Shown here: piece by piece, positions 49,301-59,937 of the stretch
Numbering within the stretch: position 1 is the first letter of the stretch
Layout: every line of letters starts with the position of its first letter
Source: Amia ocellicauda
Lineage: Eukaryota > Chordata > Actinopteri > Amiiformes > Amiidae
Assembly (NCBI RefSeq): GCF_036373705.1
Contig: NC_089868.1
Location: 18,396,520-18,460,519 of the forward strand
Length of the DNA: 64,000 nt
Direction: 5' to 3'
The notes under the pieces: model-generated
Seen by the model: only the letters and a program-made list of their open reading frames with translations
Told to the model about the DNA's origin: nothing
Databases searched by the model: none
Position numbers and translations under genes: made by a program

Positions 49301-52300
49301 AATCAGAGAGCGGATACCAGCCTGGTCCACAAATGACATCTCAATATCCACCTGCAAGAGAGACAAAGGCAACTGAGCAGAGCGCGGGAGCTGTCAGTCT
49401 AAGACAAAGCGGCAGAGAGTCAGAGTCAGATGGCCTTTGCTGATTGATGCCCTTCGACTGAGGAGTTGATTATATTGTGCGCTCTGGATGCATCTGACAC
49501 TGCAATAACATTCAGAAGGGTGTGATGCATTAAAATTAGGAATGTCATTGAGAATTTCAAATATTCAATCATATCCATCCCTGATTGCAAAGGGAACGTC
49601 GCTTTGGAATACCTCTGCCTTATAAAGCACATCACCTGGGTGAATTCAGGCTGTCTGTCCGGCTTTGATCCCTCGTCTCTGTAACAGCGAGCCACTTGAA
49701 AGTACCTGTAACGATCATTTATAGACCAGCTCTGAACTCATGAAAGCAAACTAAATGTTGGTAAAATCATGAATAAAAGTAGATGATAAAAGACACGCTC
49801 TGCTTCCAGGCCTACCTGTCAATGCCTGCCACCATGAGCAGCTGCTTAAACTGCTGAGGGCTTTGGGGAAGGGAATAAAATCTGCCTGGCTCCCTGGAGG
49901 GAACGACAAACTCCTTTGCACCCTAAAAGCAGAACAAAAAAGTGCAACTATAATTGGTTTACTTTTATAATAATGTTACTTAACAAAATGAATAACTGAA
50001 ATGCTGAAAGGCAAGTGTGTTTTGACTGCTGTAAAGGATCAAACCAGTCTAGTTTAGAAGTCGTCATTTTAGCTTTATCAATATATCTAATGAAAGATCA
50101 TTTAAGGCTTTCACTTGAACACTTTTGTTTTGCCCCAAATGCATTCAGTTTATCTTATATGTTAATTGCTTTCATGTCAAATATGAAAGGAGATAATACT
50201 TACACCCGGAGTTCTTTTAAATAAAGTAGGAGTTTCAACATCCACGAATCCTATCATCGGAAATTGATATAAATAATTTGCAATAAAGCATAAATAATGA
50301 ACAAAAACAGGATTATCACAGATTCTATTTTTGTAGTGACTTACCATGAGAATTACAGAGATACTCCCTCATTCGCATCACCATTTGAGACCTCAGCCTC
50401 AGGTTGTACTGCATTTGAACACTGCGTAGATCAAGGTACCGATACTGCATACGGAGTGATTCAGACTTCTACAAACCACGAGAAGAGAGAGATTCATTTT
50501 GAATACGGGATACTTAGGAGATTTAAATATATATGTTCTCCACCACCAAAACACATTTAGAAAGCCTATCGTACTTCTTCATTGGCAAGAAGGTCAATGG
50601 ATTTCGCTCCTTTACGAATGAGGCAAAACAAGTGAATAACAGAAGGCCAGATTAAATCAAAGCTTGTACCAACTCACCAATCACAAACTCCAAACCCAGT
50701 AATTGATGGCAGGTCCCTGTTTGCCAGAGGCTTGTTGCATCCCCCCCAACACACACAAAATCCAGCATCTTGTATTAGGTTTGGAATTTGCAATGGTGAA
50801 TTTGTTGGCAGGGATTTTTATTTAATCTTACCCTAACTCAATTGAATTCACTTCACTAAGTAAAGTAGACCTGGGGCCAACAATTAATAATGATATAATT
50901 TGTACTTACAGTTGAACCTTGGCAGATACATAAACAACTCAAAAGTATTAGTTCTGTTTAATTCATAATTTGGATAAATGTAACTTATATTGTGCCTTTA
51001 TCTGCCAGTCTATAATAATAGTATGACAAATATATCATCCATTTCATGTTTTTTGGTTAATCACAATTACAGCAGCACTGCTATATTGACACTAGCAGCA
51101 GCACAAACAGAAACAAAAAATATATATGATTGCATGAAGCAAACAACAAAACAAATAACGATCCCCTGATTAGAGACCAAAAGTCTAAATGAATTACACT
51201 TGCAGGCATAAACATATGAAGTGCTAATTAAGTGCTCCATATAAGGACACAAATTATCAAGCTTAATCATCTACCGTCCCAAATTTTGCTTTAAATAGCA
51301 CATAATTATATTGTTACATTCTGGCATTTTCATTATGATTGACACCAGGGGCTGGTGCATTCAAAATCAATTTGAAAGTACTGCAGTAAATAGGTATTAA
51401 ATCCTACAAAAGTATCATATTTTATTTTATTTGTTTTTCACATATGAACAGGAGCTACAGTTATATAGCATTTTTCTTTTTATTAGTGTTTTGCTTTGTT
51501 ATTGCTTGGTTTTTTAGCATACATATACTGCAGTATAATTGAATTTATTGTTACATACTTCTAGCTCTAACTGTAATTGAATGAAATATAATTGTAACTA
51601 ACAATGCTATACTTGTATTATTATTTGTTTTAATGTATATAAATTAGACAGAATTCTTACAGGGTTTAATTGCATCTGGTTGATTTATGGTTTTAAAAAT
51701 GTAAACGTTAAAAAGTAAATACTAAAGTAGTAAAAAGATACAACCAGAGGTTCTACTTCCACTGATACATGTAGTACGAATAGCTAATATGAGTATTTTA
51801 GTGTGGGTATTAAAAGTGTCTCATTAGCAGCCTAAAATCATATTTTATCAGGAAGGCGTATGCATAAACAATACTCACTTTGACAAAATCCTTGATTTCA
51901 AAAGGCAGTTTCCGACAGGTGTTCAGCACCTCCACGCTCTGTACACACACTTCAACTTCCCCTGTTGGCATTTCCTGTAGAGCATGTAAGTGTTATGCAG
52001 TTATGGAGAAAATGTAAGCACAGGTTAAATACTATGCATCTTTCAGTCTTGTTTTCCCTTTTTTACCCCCTCCTATTACTGTTTGAACTGACCTTGTTCT
52101 CTTGACCTGCCGGCCGCTGTCTGACCTTTCCTGTCACTTTCACGACAGACTCCAAGGGCAGCTTACACAGCGTCTTCTTCAGGTGTGACTCTGGCTGGGA
52201 AAAGAACTGGGCTTGACTCGCTCCAAAGAGTTTCAGCCAACAACTCGCCTCTGGTCATGTAAGGAGCTGAACTATTTTGTCAAATAGTTTGGTCTATTTA

Positions 52301-54564
52301 TTGCTTCTATCCACACAACTATAACTTCTATAACACAAATTATGTATTCCTACATTTAAACAGTTACAAATTATTTTACAATACCTCATCCTGAGGGATA
52401 AGAAGCTGTGTCAAGCCATGGAAATCTCTCAGGATCACAAACAGACCTTGCCTGAATGGAAGAAAAAAAAAAACATTCTTAACATCAATTAGGGTATGAA
52501 TTTACAGATTTTATAGAGCTAGAGAAGTTAGTATACCTCTGATACTGAATCCATCCACACAGGCTGATCTCCTCTCCAATGTGTGAAGAACGCAGCTCTC
52601 CACATGTGTGCGATCGAAATGAAAAACTGTTAGGATCTTAAAAAAAAAAAAAAAAAAAAAAAGAACAAAGTTTACAAACGTGCTCGTTTGTGTCCATTAA
52701 TAACTGAGTGATCCAAGGATCCTATCCAGTCTGACTTTAAATGTTCCCAAATTTTCAACCACATTGCTTGGGAGTTTGTTCCAGATTGTGACGACTCTCT
52801 GAACATCACTGCCCTTGTTCTCAATTCTACACTTTTGACAATATATCCTAGCATTCCTTTTGCCTTTTTTATTGCTTCCCCACATTGTTTGGATGGAGAA
52901 AGTGAGGAGTCCACATAGACTCCTAGGTCTTTCTCATGTGTTACTTCATCTAGTTCTGTTCCTCCCATAGTGTAATTATAGTGGACATTTTTGTTACCTG
53001 CATGTAATACCTTGCACTTGTCCACATTGAATTTCATCTGCCAGGTGTCGGCCCACAATTGAATATTATCTAAGTCCCTCTGAATAGCCTGTGCTGCCGA
53101 GATTGTATCTGCTGAGCCACCTATTTTAGTATCATCTGCAAATTTGACAAGTTTGCTAACTATCCCAGAGTCCAGATCATTAATATAGATTAGAAAAAGC
53201 AAAGGCCCTAGTACTGATCCCTGTGGAACTCCACTAACAACCTCACTCCAGTTAGAAGCGACTCCTCTAATCGACACCCTCTGTTTCCTATACATCAACC
53301 AGTTCATAATCCATCTACTTACATTACTCTGAATGCCTACAGCTTTGAGGATCAGTCTTTGGTGTGGAACCTTATCAAAAGCTTTTTGAAAATCTAAGTA
53401 TATCAAATCATATGCTTTCACATGATCTACAGCTGCAGTTGCATGTTCAACAAATTCTAATAAATTAGTAAGACATGATCTGCCTCGTCTAAACCCATTC
53501 TGACTATCTATCATTTTTTTCCAACATTTTACAGGTGATGCAGGTGAGACTGATTGGTCTGTAATTTCCTGGCTCAATTTTGTCCCCTTTCTTGTGGATT
53601 GGTATGACATTTGCCGTCTTCCAGTCAGTTGGCACATCCCCTGTAATGAATCTCATTAAGGCACCAGACAGCCACTAATAAGTTCATCAACTATAACTAG
53701 GACCATACCAAAGTAGCTATAGCATAGTTAGACATACAGAGGGATACTAAATATATGGCAACCCTTTCCTGTGGTTCTGATACAAACAAAGTTTTCAAGC
53801 ATGTATTTCCAGTTCCATTTATTGTAAGCTTAACTCAGTACACAACATTCAGGAGTTTAAACTTTTCATAAATACAAGATTACAATGATACTTGTTTATT
53901 AGCTATTTGCTACCCACATGGTTTCTGAGTGTGTTATTTTGGCAGTGTTTCATAGTAAGATGTGTGCTTATTGTATTACTGCACTTTGTAATGCTTTGAA
54001 ATGTTTATTGTGTAAACGGCAAGTCACCCTTGGCAGAGGTAATTTGCTAATAAATTAATAATCATAATAATGATTAGCCCAATGAATAAATAATAGTAGT
54101 TTGTTTTGTCATGCGTTAATTGGTCTATACTACAACATAATCACTATATTGGATAGCTAAATAATTTCAGATGAAGCTATAGATCATTTACATGTGTCTT
54201 GTTATTAGTTTCTATATAGTTTCATACACAGATTATTAAAATCCACTGGCAATTTTGGAGTGGGCACCCCTAGCAGATTGATCACAGATGGTCATACCAT
54301 TTGGTCAAGTTTGGTTTTAATAAATGCGTGACACGAAAATGAAGGCATGCGGAAATTACCTGCAGTGCTCTTCTGAGAACAGTGTCTGTAAGAGGTTGAC
54401 ATCCACCGGGGTGAGCTGAGTCTGGTGCCGGGCGCCGGGGCTGGGACTCCTGCAGCACTGCGCCCCTCAAGGGCTGACCTCCACGGGAGCTGCTGCCCGA
54501 CTCCCTTCACAGCCAGCCTGCGAGCAAACACCGCGGCCTGGGAAGACATCGCCTTACACAACAT
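43368..54564 (-). CDS. DARS2: Mitochondrial aspartyl-tRNA synthetase
   Basis: Charges mitochondrial tRNA(Asp) with aspartate in the matrix (class II synthetase). Seventeen GT-AG exons in consistent phase: 54360-54564, 52537-52636, 52385-52451, 52093-52194, 51879-51974, 50345-50468, 50204-50250, 49816-49922, 49636-49705, 49172-49351, 48695-48802, 48101-48163, 44932-45084, 44433-44651, 44169-44279, 44003-44078, 43368-43573. They total 677 residues (human 645). The N-terminus is Arg-rich and acid-poor, fitting a mitochondrial presequence. The first ATG is used; a second in-frame ATG lies at 54549. An OB-fold anticodon domain follows ([18 protein letters not shown]), then motif 1 ([20 protein letters not shown]), motif 2 ([20 protein letters not shown]), the bacterial-type insert and motif 3 (GIALGLDRL). 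Exon 2 uses the acceptor TTAAG|ATCC because the ACAG ten bases further in breaks frame. Introns 1 and 12 carry mobile elements. It sits head to head with CENPL. Confidence 0.95.
45274..46264 (-). pseudogene. Tc1 transposase, frameshifted (outer element)
   Basis: The sequence reads from [13 protein letters not shown] through the paired-like DNA-binding region ([18 protein letters not shown]) and the DDE domain to the C-terminus AKGGHTKY and a stop. The catalytic triad can be read: Asp in [12 protein letters not shown], Asp in [11 protein letters not shown] and Glu in [11 protein letters not shown]. At least three frameshifts break it: near 46150 (after SQAD), near 45850-45950 and near 45425 (after MKRE). 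It is a dead copy of a DD34E transposase. Confidence 0.85.
46474..47695 (-). mobile_element. Younger Tc1 element nested in the older one
   Basis: Perfectly matching ends CACTCACCTAAAGGATTATT (left) and their complement (right) are flanked by TA at 46472-46473 and 47696-47697. The length of 1222 bp is typical of Tc1. The near-identity of its ends and the mostly open transposase imply it inserted more recently than its host element. Confidence 0.93.
46506..47547 (-). pseudogene. Tc1 transposase, near-intact (inner element)
   Basis: A DDE transposase of about 345 codons starts [20 protein letters not shown] and ends AKGGQTQY before a stop. It has an N-terminal helix-turn-helix ([20 protein letters not shown]) and three catalytic acidic residues: Asp in [10 protein letters not shown], Asp in [11 protein letters not shown] and Glu in [12 protein letters not shown], spaced as DD34E. 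It is broken by one in-frame TAG near 47037 (after DGRVRI, where relatives have Trp) and one frameshift near 46635. The remaining reading frame is continuous, so decay is recent. It lies in the sense orientation of DARS2 intron 12. Confidence 0.9.
52640..52662. repeat. A23 homopolymer (T-tract of DARS2 exon 2 acceptor)
   Basis: Twenty-three A residues on the plus strand. On the transcribed minus strand they form the polypyrimidine tract just upstream of TTAAG|ATCC, the acceptor of DARS2 exon 2. Confidence 0.9.
52663..53690 (-). mobile_element. CR1/L2-group LINE remnant
   Basis: A 5'-truncated non-LTR retrotransposon in DARS2 intron 1, in the gene's sense orientation. The reverse transcriptase palm is clear: [35 protein letters not shown] and the catalytic FADDTK. 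Upstream, [15 protein letters not shown] lies in another frame, so there is a frameshift near 53590. The C-terminal [20 protein letters not shown] is shifted again near 52800, and the segment normally before it is missing, indicating an internal deletion. The 3' end (CGTTTGTAAACTTTGTTC) runs directly into the T-tract of the exon 2 acceptor. It cannot encode an active protein. Confidence 0.85.
52697..53637 (-). pseudogene. Reverse transcriptase relic of the LINE
   Basis: The longest open part reads [20 protein letters not shown], then the RT fingers/palm motifs, and is open through the FADDTK box (around 53120). The downstream thumb-like region includes [20 protein letters not shown] and [12 protein letters not shown]. 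The stretch normally found between that region and the terminal WNKLP block is absent. Two frameshifts separate N-terminal, central and C-terminal parts. Family: CR1/L2/Rex1-like by motif resemblance; the exact clade is not resolved. Confidence 0.8.
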
Positions 54565-55292
54565 GTTCTGCTGCACTTTGGGGGACTATTTTAAACTGAA
54601 TATAATGCATGAATACATAGTATACAAGGGTACTATGTTATAAAATCATTGTGACAGTCATGTCTTTGAAGCTTCAAAACACACAAAAGTAGCAGCAGCC
54701 GGCAAGTGAAATACCGTATGTGATTATGAAGCAGCAGATTTAAAAAAATAACTGGGAGTACAAGACAAAATATGACACATGTGATCTATCTGTAACAGCT
54801 AAACATGCCCTTCCTGGTTCTGCCTGACGAGTGACCTTCCACCCCTTCTCACCCAGACCTTATGTGTCAAAACAGAGTGTATCGATTGTGTCAGACACCC
54901 GTGAGAAAATGCTTTAACTGAATTGCCTCAGATCAGATTTAAATTAAAAAAAAAATAAACAACGATATGCTTTTTCTAATTATTATTTAAAAAATGTGAT
55001 GAAATGTGAATCATGTAGTATCAGTGTATAAAAAAGACTATTTGTAGTAAGAATCGCGGAACGATCCATTTTCAGTTTTGACTAGTTCGGTCTGTTTCGT
55101 TTCGTTGCATTATGGGAGCCGCGCTATTCAAATCGGGCTGCTGAAAACAAGACTGCGATACATTGAAGAGTATAGTATTAAAAACATTAAATGCCACAGT
55201 ATTTAATTATATATAGTTTAAATGTGAAATCTGTGCATGTATTTTGGTTTACATTATATTAGACTGGTGTTTTGTATTGTTTTATTTCGACC
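54565..55292. promoter_or_regulatory. Bidirectional promoter of DARS2 and CENPL
   Basis: The two start codons are 728 bp apart and divergent. The sequence GCATTATGGGA (55107-55117; TCCCATAATGC on the minus strand) resembles the 3' half of the ZNF143/THAP11 site found in many housekeeping bidirectional promoters. It is followed by a short CpG-containing GCCGCGC. No TATA box is obvious. The role is inferred from position and motif. Confidence 0.55.
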
Positions 55293-57176
55293 ATGGAAGG
55301 GCGAAGAAGGTAGGCTATGTACGCTGCTGTAAAGCCAGTTCGTTAAAAATGTAATCAGTATCACAGTTCATGACATTACAGATTGTGAAAATAATATAGG
55401 TGTGATGCGAATTAATTAGAATCTCTCTAATACACAAATCGAGGTGGGATTGATAGTACGGAGTTAAATAATAGATTTGTACTTCACATTTTGATGCTGA
55501 CTAGCGTTAGTATTGTACAGACTTCATCTTCGGTATAATCAAGTTGGATGAAAAAGCATAATATGATGTGAACATTTGAGTGATTTTAATATTGGATACA
55601 AGCTGTAAACAAAGGCTAATGTTACGTTGTTTCAGTTTGACCCGAACCCCCAGAATCAGAAACTCAGCCTCGAATGGAGCCCCGAACTACATCGGAAAAT
55701 GCCGAAGCGCAGCTCGTTATCGCCGAAGCTACGGGACAGGATTGACCCCCCTGGAGGGGCAGACGCCTGGCATCAAACTGACGTCAATCAGGATCCCAAC
55801 AGACCGAGAGCTCCCTAAACACCGTGACCTGACAGTAAGCAGGCCAGCGGTCATTTAATGTGTTTAGTATTACTTGTGTGCATTGTGCAAGGAACCTTAA
55901 CTGTATATATGCAATAGATTAGCTAAACAAGCCTCTTTGTGTACTCTGATTGTGAAAAAATAAGTTTCATAAGCAACAGCTCTATGTAAACTTCAGCACA
56001 CTCCTGAAATGGATAGACAACCTAATGTTACTGTTCACCTATTACAATAATGTCTGGCCCCATTGTTTTGATGTGGACGTGGATAACTTTTGCTTTTTGT
56101 TTGCTTTCTTAGGAGAAAGTCAATCCTGAGCAACTGTCTCTCTTAATAAAGAAAGAATGGAGACTCTCATATGTCACGCCGCTGTATAGATTCAAACACA
56201 CTCATCTGAAGTCCTACTCCAGGCAGCTGTCTGCTTTCATAGCCGCAGAGAAACAGAAGGGCACCGCGGTGGAAGTGGGACCCGAGACCGGCTTCAAGGT
56301 GACGTTCTCCACGGTCTTGGGCCTGACGGAGTCGGACGAGGATACGGAAGCAGTTTTCATTCAGGTAAAGATCAACCGATGCAGCGGCAGCCTCCTCTCA
56401 TTGGAGACGATTGGACAGCTAAGGTTGGTCTCTGGACTTGTCTAATCCGCTGCCCTTTCTCTGTCCTTTCAGATTCGCTCCAGACCCCCGTTTGCCCAAG
56501 AGGGGGCCCCCGACGTGGTGGTGTGGAGCGGCTGGTTGGCTTGTGTCAACGGCAATGCTGAATACATCGGCTCCCTCCCAGTGGACTTCACCTGCCTGCC
56601 CCTGTTCTGTGCCAGTGGAGCTGAGAGCCTGACCTCCTTGGTGCAAAGCTGGTTACGGAACAGCTTTGACTGTAACTTCGGCCAGCTGGGCATCAGCTCC
56701 AGCAACCTGAAGTGGTTGGCGGCCATGTGGACGGGCTGTCAGCCTGCAGTGAATATCCGGTACCTGAAACTGTCCTGGACTCTGCCTGCCCGTCCCCCGT
56801 TGGATGTGTCCTACACCATCCACCCCAGAGACGCATGGGACCTGTGGAGCAGCATCCACCAGGAAAAGGATAGGATGAGCGCCGAGGAAGTGAACCTGTT
56901 CATGAGATGCATCGAGAGCAACTTCTTCCGGCACTTTCGGGTCCATCTGTCTGCCGGGGAGCTGGTGAAGGTCTCGACAGCGGTGGGATCAGCTCATCGT
57001 GATGGGAAAATTAAGGTAGGTTTGTATTATGAACTTTTATTTATAGATGCAGAACTGGACTAATTACCATATTAATCTGATTTAACCCTCTTGTCTTCCA
57101 GTTTCTGAACTGCGATTACATGTCCAGCATCCTGGCGCTGCTCACAGAGAGCGCTCTCTTCATGATGCCCATTTAA
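55293..57176 (+). CDS. CENPL: Centromere protein L
   Basis: A subunit of the constitutive centromere-associated network that pairs with CENP-N and helps recognise CENP-A nucleosomes in the nucleus. Five exons with GT-AG junctions: 55293-55309 (phase 2), 55636-55834, 56113-56364, 56473-57015 and 57102-57176. They give 361 residues (human 344). The ATG sits in a strong context (GACCATGG). The first roughly 80 residues are basic, Ser/Pro-containing and poorly conserved, as in the family. The conserved domain follows: TPLYRF, YSRQLSAFIAAEKQKG, VWSGWLACV, DFTCLPLFCASGAES, WLAAMWTGC, HLSAGELVKVSTAV and AHRDGKIK. Two frames are open in exon 2, but only one joins exons 1 and 3 in phase. It shares a promoter region with DARS2 and converges on KLHL20. 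Confidence 0.93.
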
Positions 57177-57565
57177 CTGCGGAGGAATGAGTGCTTTTAT
57201 TAACGATCATTTTACATGCTATCCTATTTCACAGAGCATGCTGATGCTATACAATGTTCTGTGGATTTTAACTGCAATGTAAATAGATTCACTGATCATT
57301 ACTGAGCTCCGTCCTGTTCAGACTTTGCTTTTTAGTTTCATCTGCAGACTATCACAGTGAAAAAGTTCAGACCACGCTTCCCTCTGCGGGACTGGAAGTC
57401 TTCTAGGAACTGAAGTAACAGTAATAACATAATGGCACCCAGACTTGTATATATATATTTATATTTTTAATTCACTTTTTGGAGCGTCTTCCTAAACTGT
57501 TTAAACCTTTCATTACAACTCATGCTTTTAATGTTACATTAAATAAAAGTTAGAATTCAAAACCA
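57177..57565 (+). other. CENPL: CENPL 3' untranslated region
   Basis: Non-coding sequence after the stop. A polyadenylation signal AATAAA lies at 57542-57547 and is overlapped by ATTAAA, giving a 3' UTR of about 390 nt. Confidence 0.6.
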
Positions 57566-59240
57566 ATTTTCAGAACTGGATGTGATCCACTTTCTCGGTG
57601 ATTGCAGCCCATTTCTGCCCCGTCGTCTGTATTTGTATTAATCTGCGTATGGAAAAGGACAGCACCTTAAAGTATGAATCCCACTCTTCTTTCCCCATTG
57701 CCATTGTATGGTCCCAGGATAAGTCTTCCTCATTTACACTTCTCCGTTGGTGAAGTGTAAATATCAATATATATGATGCCAGAACAGTGCTGGTGGAGGT
57801 GACACACTACTATTTCTTATTGTAAACCACAGACGGGGAGATCGTATATTGTAAAACATTTATTTACAGCATAGGTTATTTTGTCAAAGTGCACAAACAT
57901 GTTTTTGAGATTTGAAGGAACAAAATGAAAAGTGTTTAAAGGTGCATCATGTGGGAACAGCCAGGGTTACACAGGGTTCTCGTTTTGCTACAAGGAAAGG
58001 ATCTCTCACAGCAGAGCAAAACACACAATGGATTTCAAATTGCAATATAAAGCCTTCATTTCCTGATAAGAAATACATGATCATGATCTCTCATCTCTGT
58101 AAGCCAGTACTTTTTACCCGTTTATAACACATTTTAGTTGCTAGTTGTGTTAATAGCCACCCTAAATTGCTTAGATTCAAGAAATTAATCACCGTTCTGG
58201 AGCTCTTGGCACGGAAACTGTGTAGCCTTAGACTTAAACCTAAATGACTCCGGCCAAAGTCCCGTTGCCACTTAACACAGATGAGAGAAAAAAAACCTTT
58301 GCATTCATTTGCATTATACAGTTATCAGAATCCTTGTTTAAAATGAATCAATCTTGCATTTAATTTGATTAATGCATCAAAATGTTTTCCAGAGATCTGT
58401 CTCTTGTAAGGTTTCAATTAGGAATGGCTGCTAAATTATTTTTAGAAAGCATATGGGCCCGTAGCTCAAATGACCACTTAATGGAATCTTAATTACAACC
58501 ACTCACCCAATTAAAGGGTTAAGAAAAGCACCAAATGAAATTGAACTTAAAACTTTCCATAGGTTGATTTTACCAGAAAGAATTTCACAATTGACATGTA
58601 ACCCGACATTACAGTGCAATGGATGAGATGTTACACCAACCAATTATTACACTGAAACAACCGTCACACATATACATGTACTGACTGGTGGAAGTAAATG
58701 CACCTAATAATATATCATACCTTCAGCAATAAATATTTAATGTATATTTGAAATGAAGACGTCTTGCATTAATCAAAGAAACCAAACCTGGCAGTCACAA
58801 GACATGGATATTTAAAATGTCTTTTTCCCATTTGATGAGGTCTTGGCATGGCATTCAATTGACTAACAAGGACAGGATTTCGCATATACTTGTGTGGATT
58901 ATATACTATATAGATGCACTTGTTTGTTTGGTGTGCCTTTTTGATTTTGAGGCTGTTTAAAACATGGCAGATGTTACCCAAGAACCATATTGTAGGTTAG
59001 TAAGTAACAATACTGGTCCTAACTTACATGTTAGAGCACAATTATTCTCATGAGGTGCATCACTTTGTAAAGGATCAAACCGGTAGAGCCGTACTAATGT
59101 GTCTAATTCCTGTCATGATTTAAACCATTCATTAAGTGTGTGGAATAAATAATGATGGCAAACAATCATGCCCTTTTCATTTGACACCGTTAGCAGCTAC
59201 ACTTAGATTACCTACTGTAACATTGAGTTTAAAAAAAGTA
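57566..59240. other. Intergenic stretch between convergent genes
   Basis: AT-rich sequence between the CENPL and KLHL20 3' ends. A 65-codon minus frame at 57570-57767 (beginning MIFTLHQRRSVNEEDLSWDH) has a protein-like look but no family I recognise. It may be a mobile-element fragment. Confidence 0.35.
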
Positions 59241-59255
59241 CATTGTGACACGTTC

Positions 59256-59937
59256 TTTATTAGATCAAATAAAAATATGCCTCTCGATTCTGAACCTCTT
59301 TATTTTATTGAATAAATGCCTGACAGGTGAGGAACTGGAAACATTCAGTCTGTAAGAACGCTCCAGTTTGGTCGTTCCCATTGCACGTGTTTCCTGACGG
59401 TTTGTGGATTGACAGCAGAGCTTTTACAAGTTGCAGAAAAATCTTCCTCAGATTCTTCATTTTGGTTTAACGGGCCCAAAAAAGTCCCCTGCTGACAGAT
59501 GTCACTCCTTTTCTGTCACACTTCATCCCCTTGGGGAAAACAAACAAGTCCTTCAGAGCCTGAAGACCCTTAACCGCATCCAGAAACATAGAGTTCGTTA
59601 GGTGAATGCATATTCAAAAAAATATGGAGCATACGCAGTCTTTAAAAAAAAAAAAGAGCAGTCCTGTGCCAGTAAACACATTCAAAACCATTCCTGTGAA
59701 GACGCCTCACTATATAGGCACTGCAGTGGAGCAGAATGAGATCTCCAGTTAGTAAGAGCTGCACAGAAACTCACAGTCGAGAGCCTGGCCTGACCCCCGC
59801 GGCCCAGAATCAGTTGGGTATGAATCCAAGATGTCCCTTTGTTTGTAAACCAGATCTGGTGGATTTTGTTCCATGTTTGCTTTGCATACAGCAAGTCTTT
59901 CGGGAAGCACAGACTGCAGTTTATGGAGGCACGGGGG
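59256..59937 (-). other. KLHL20: Probable KLHL20 3' untranslated region
   Basis: Sequence downstream of the KLHL20 stop. AATAAA signals on the minus strand lie at 59299-59304 and 59256-59261, giving a 3' UTR of about 640-680 nt. Short open frames here are chance. Confidence 0.45.

Noticed and set aside
52537..52626. DARS2 exon 2 starting after ACAG at 52627-52630
   Set aside because: Exon 1 ends in phase 1 and this acceptor would break the frame. TTAAG|ATCC at 52637 restores it exactly.
52640..52662. A23 run as the poly(A) tail of the LINE
   Set aside because: The LINE is on the minus strand, where this run is T, so it cannot be its poly(A) tail.
54282..54470. Alternative frame in DARS2 exon 1
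   Set aside because: It does not join exon 2 in frame. The frame with the Arg-rich presequence does.
55627..55818. Second open frame in CENPL exon 2
   Set aside because: Its phase does not connect to exon 1 (phase 2) or exon 3 (phase 0).
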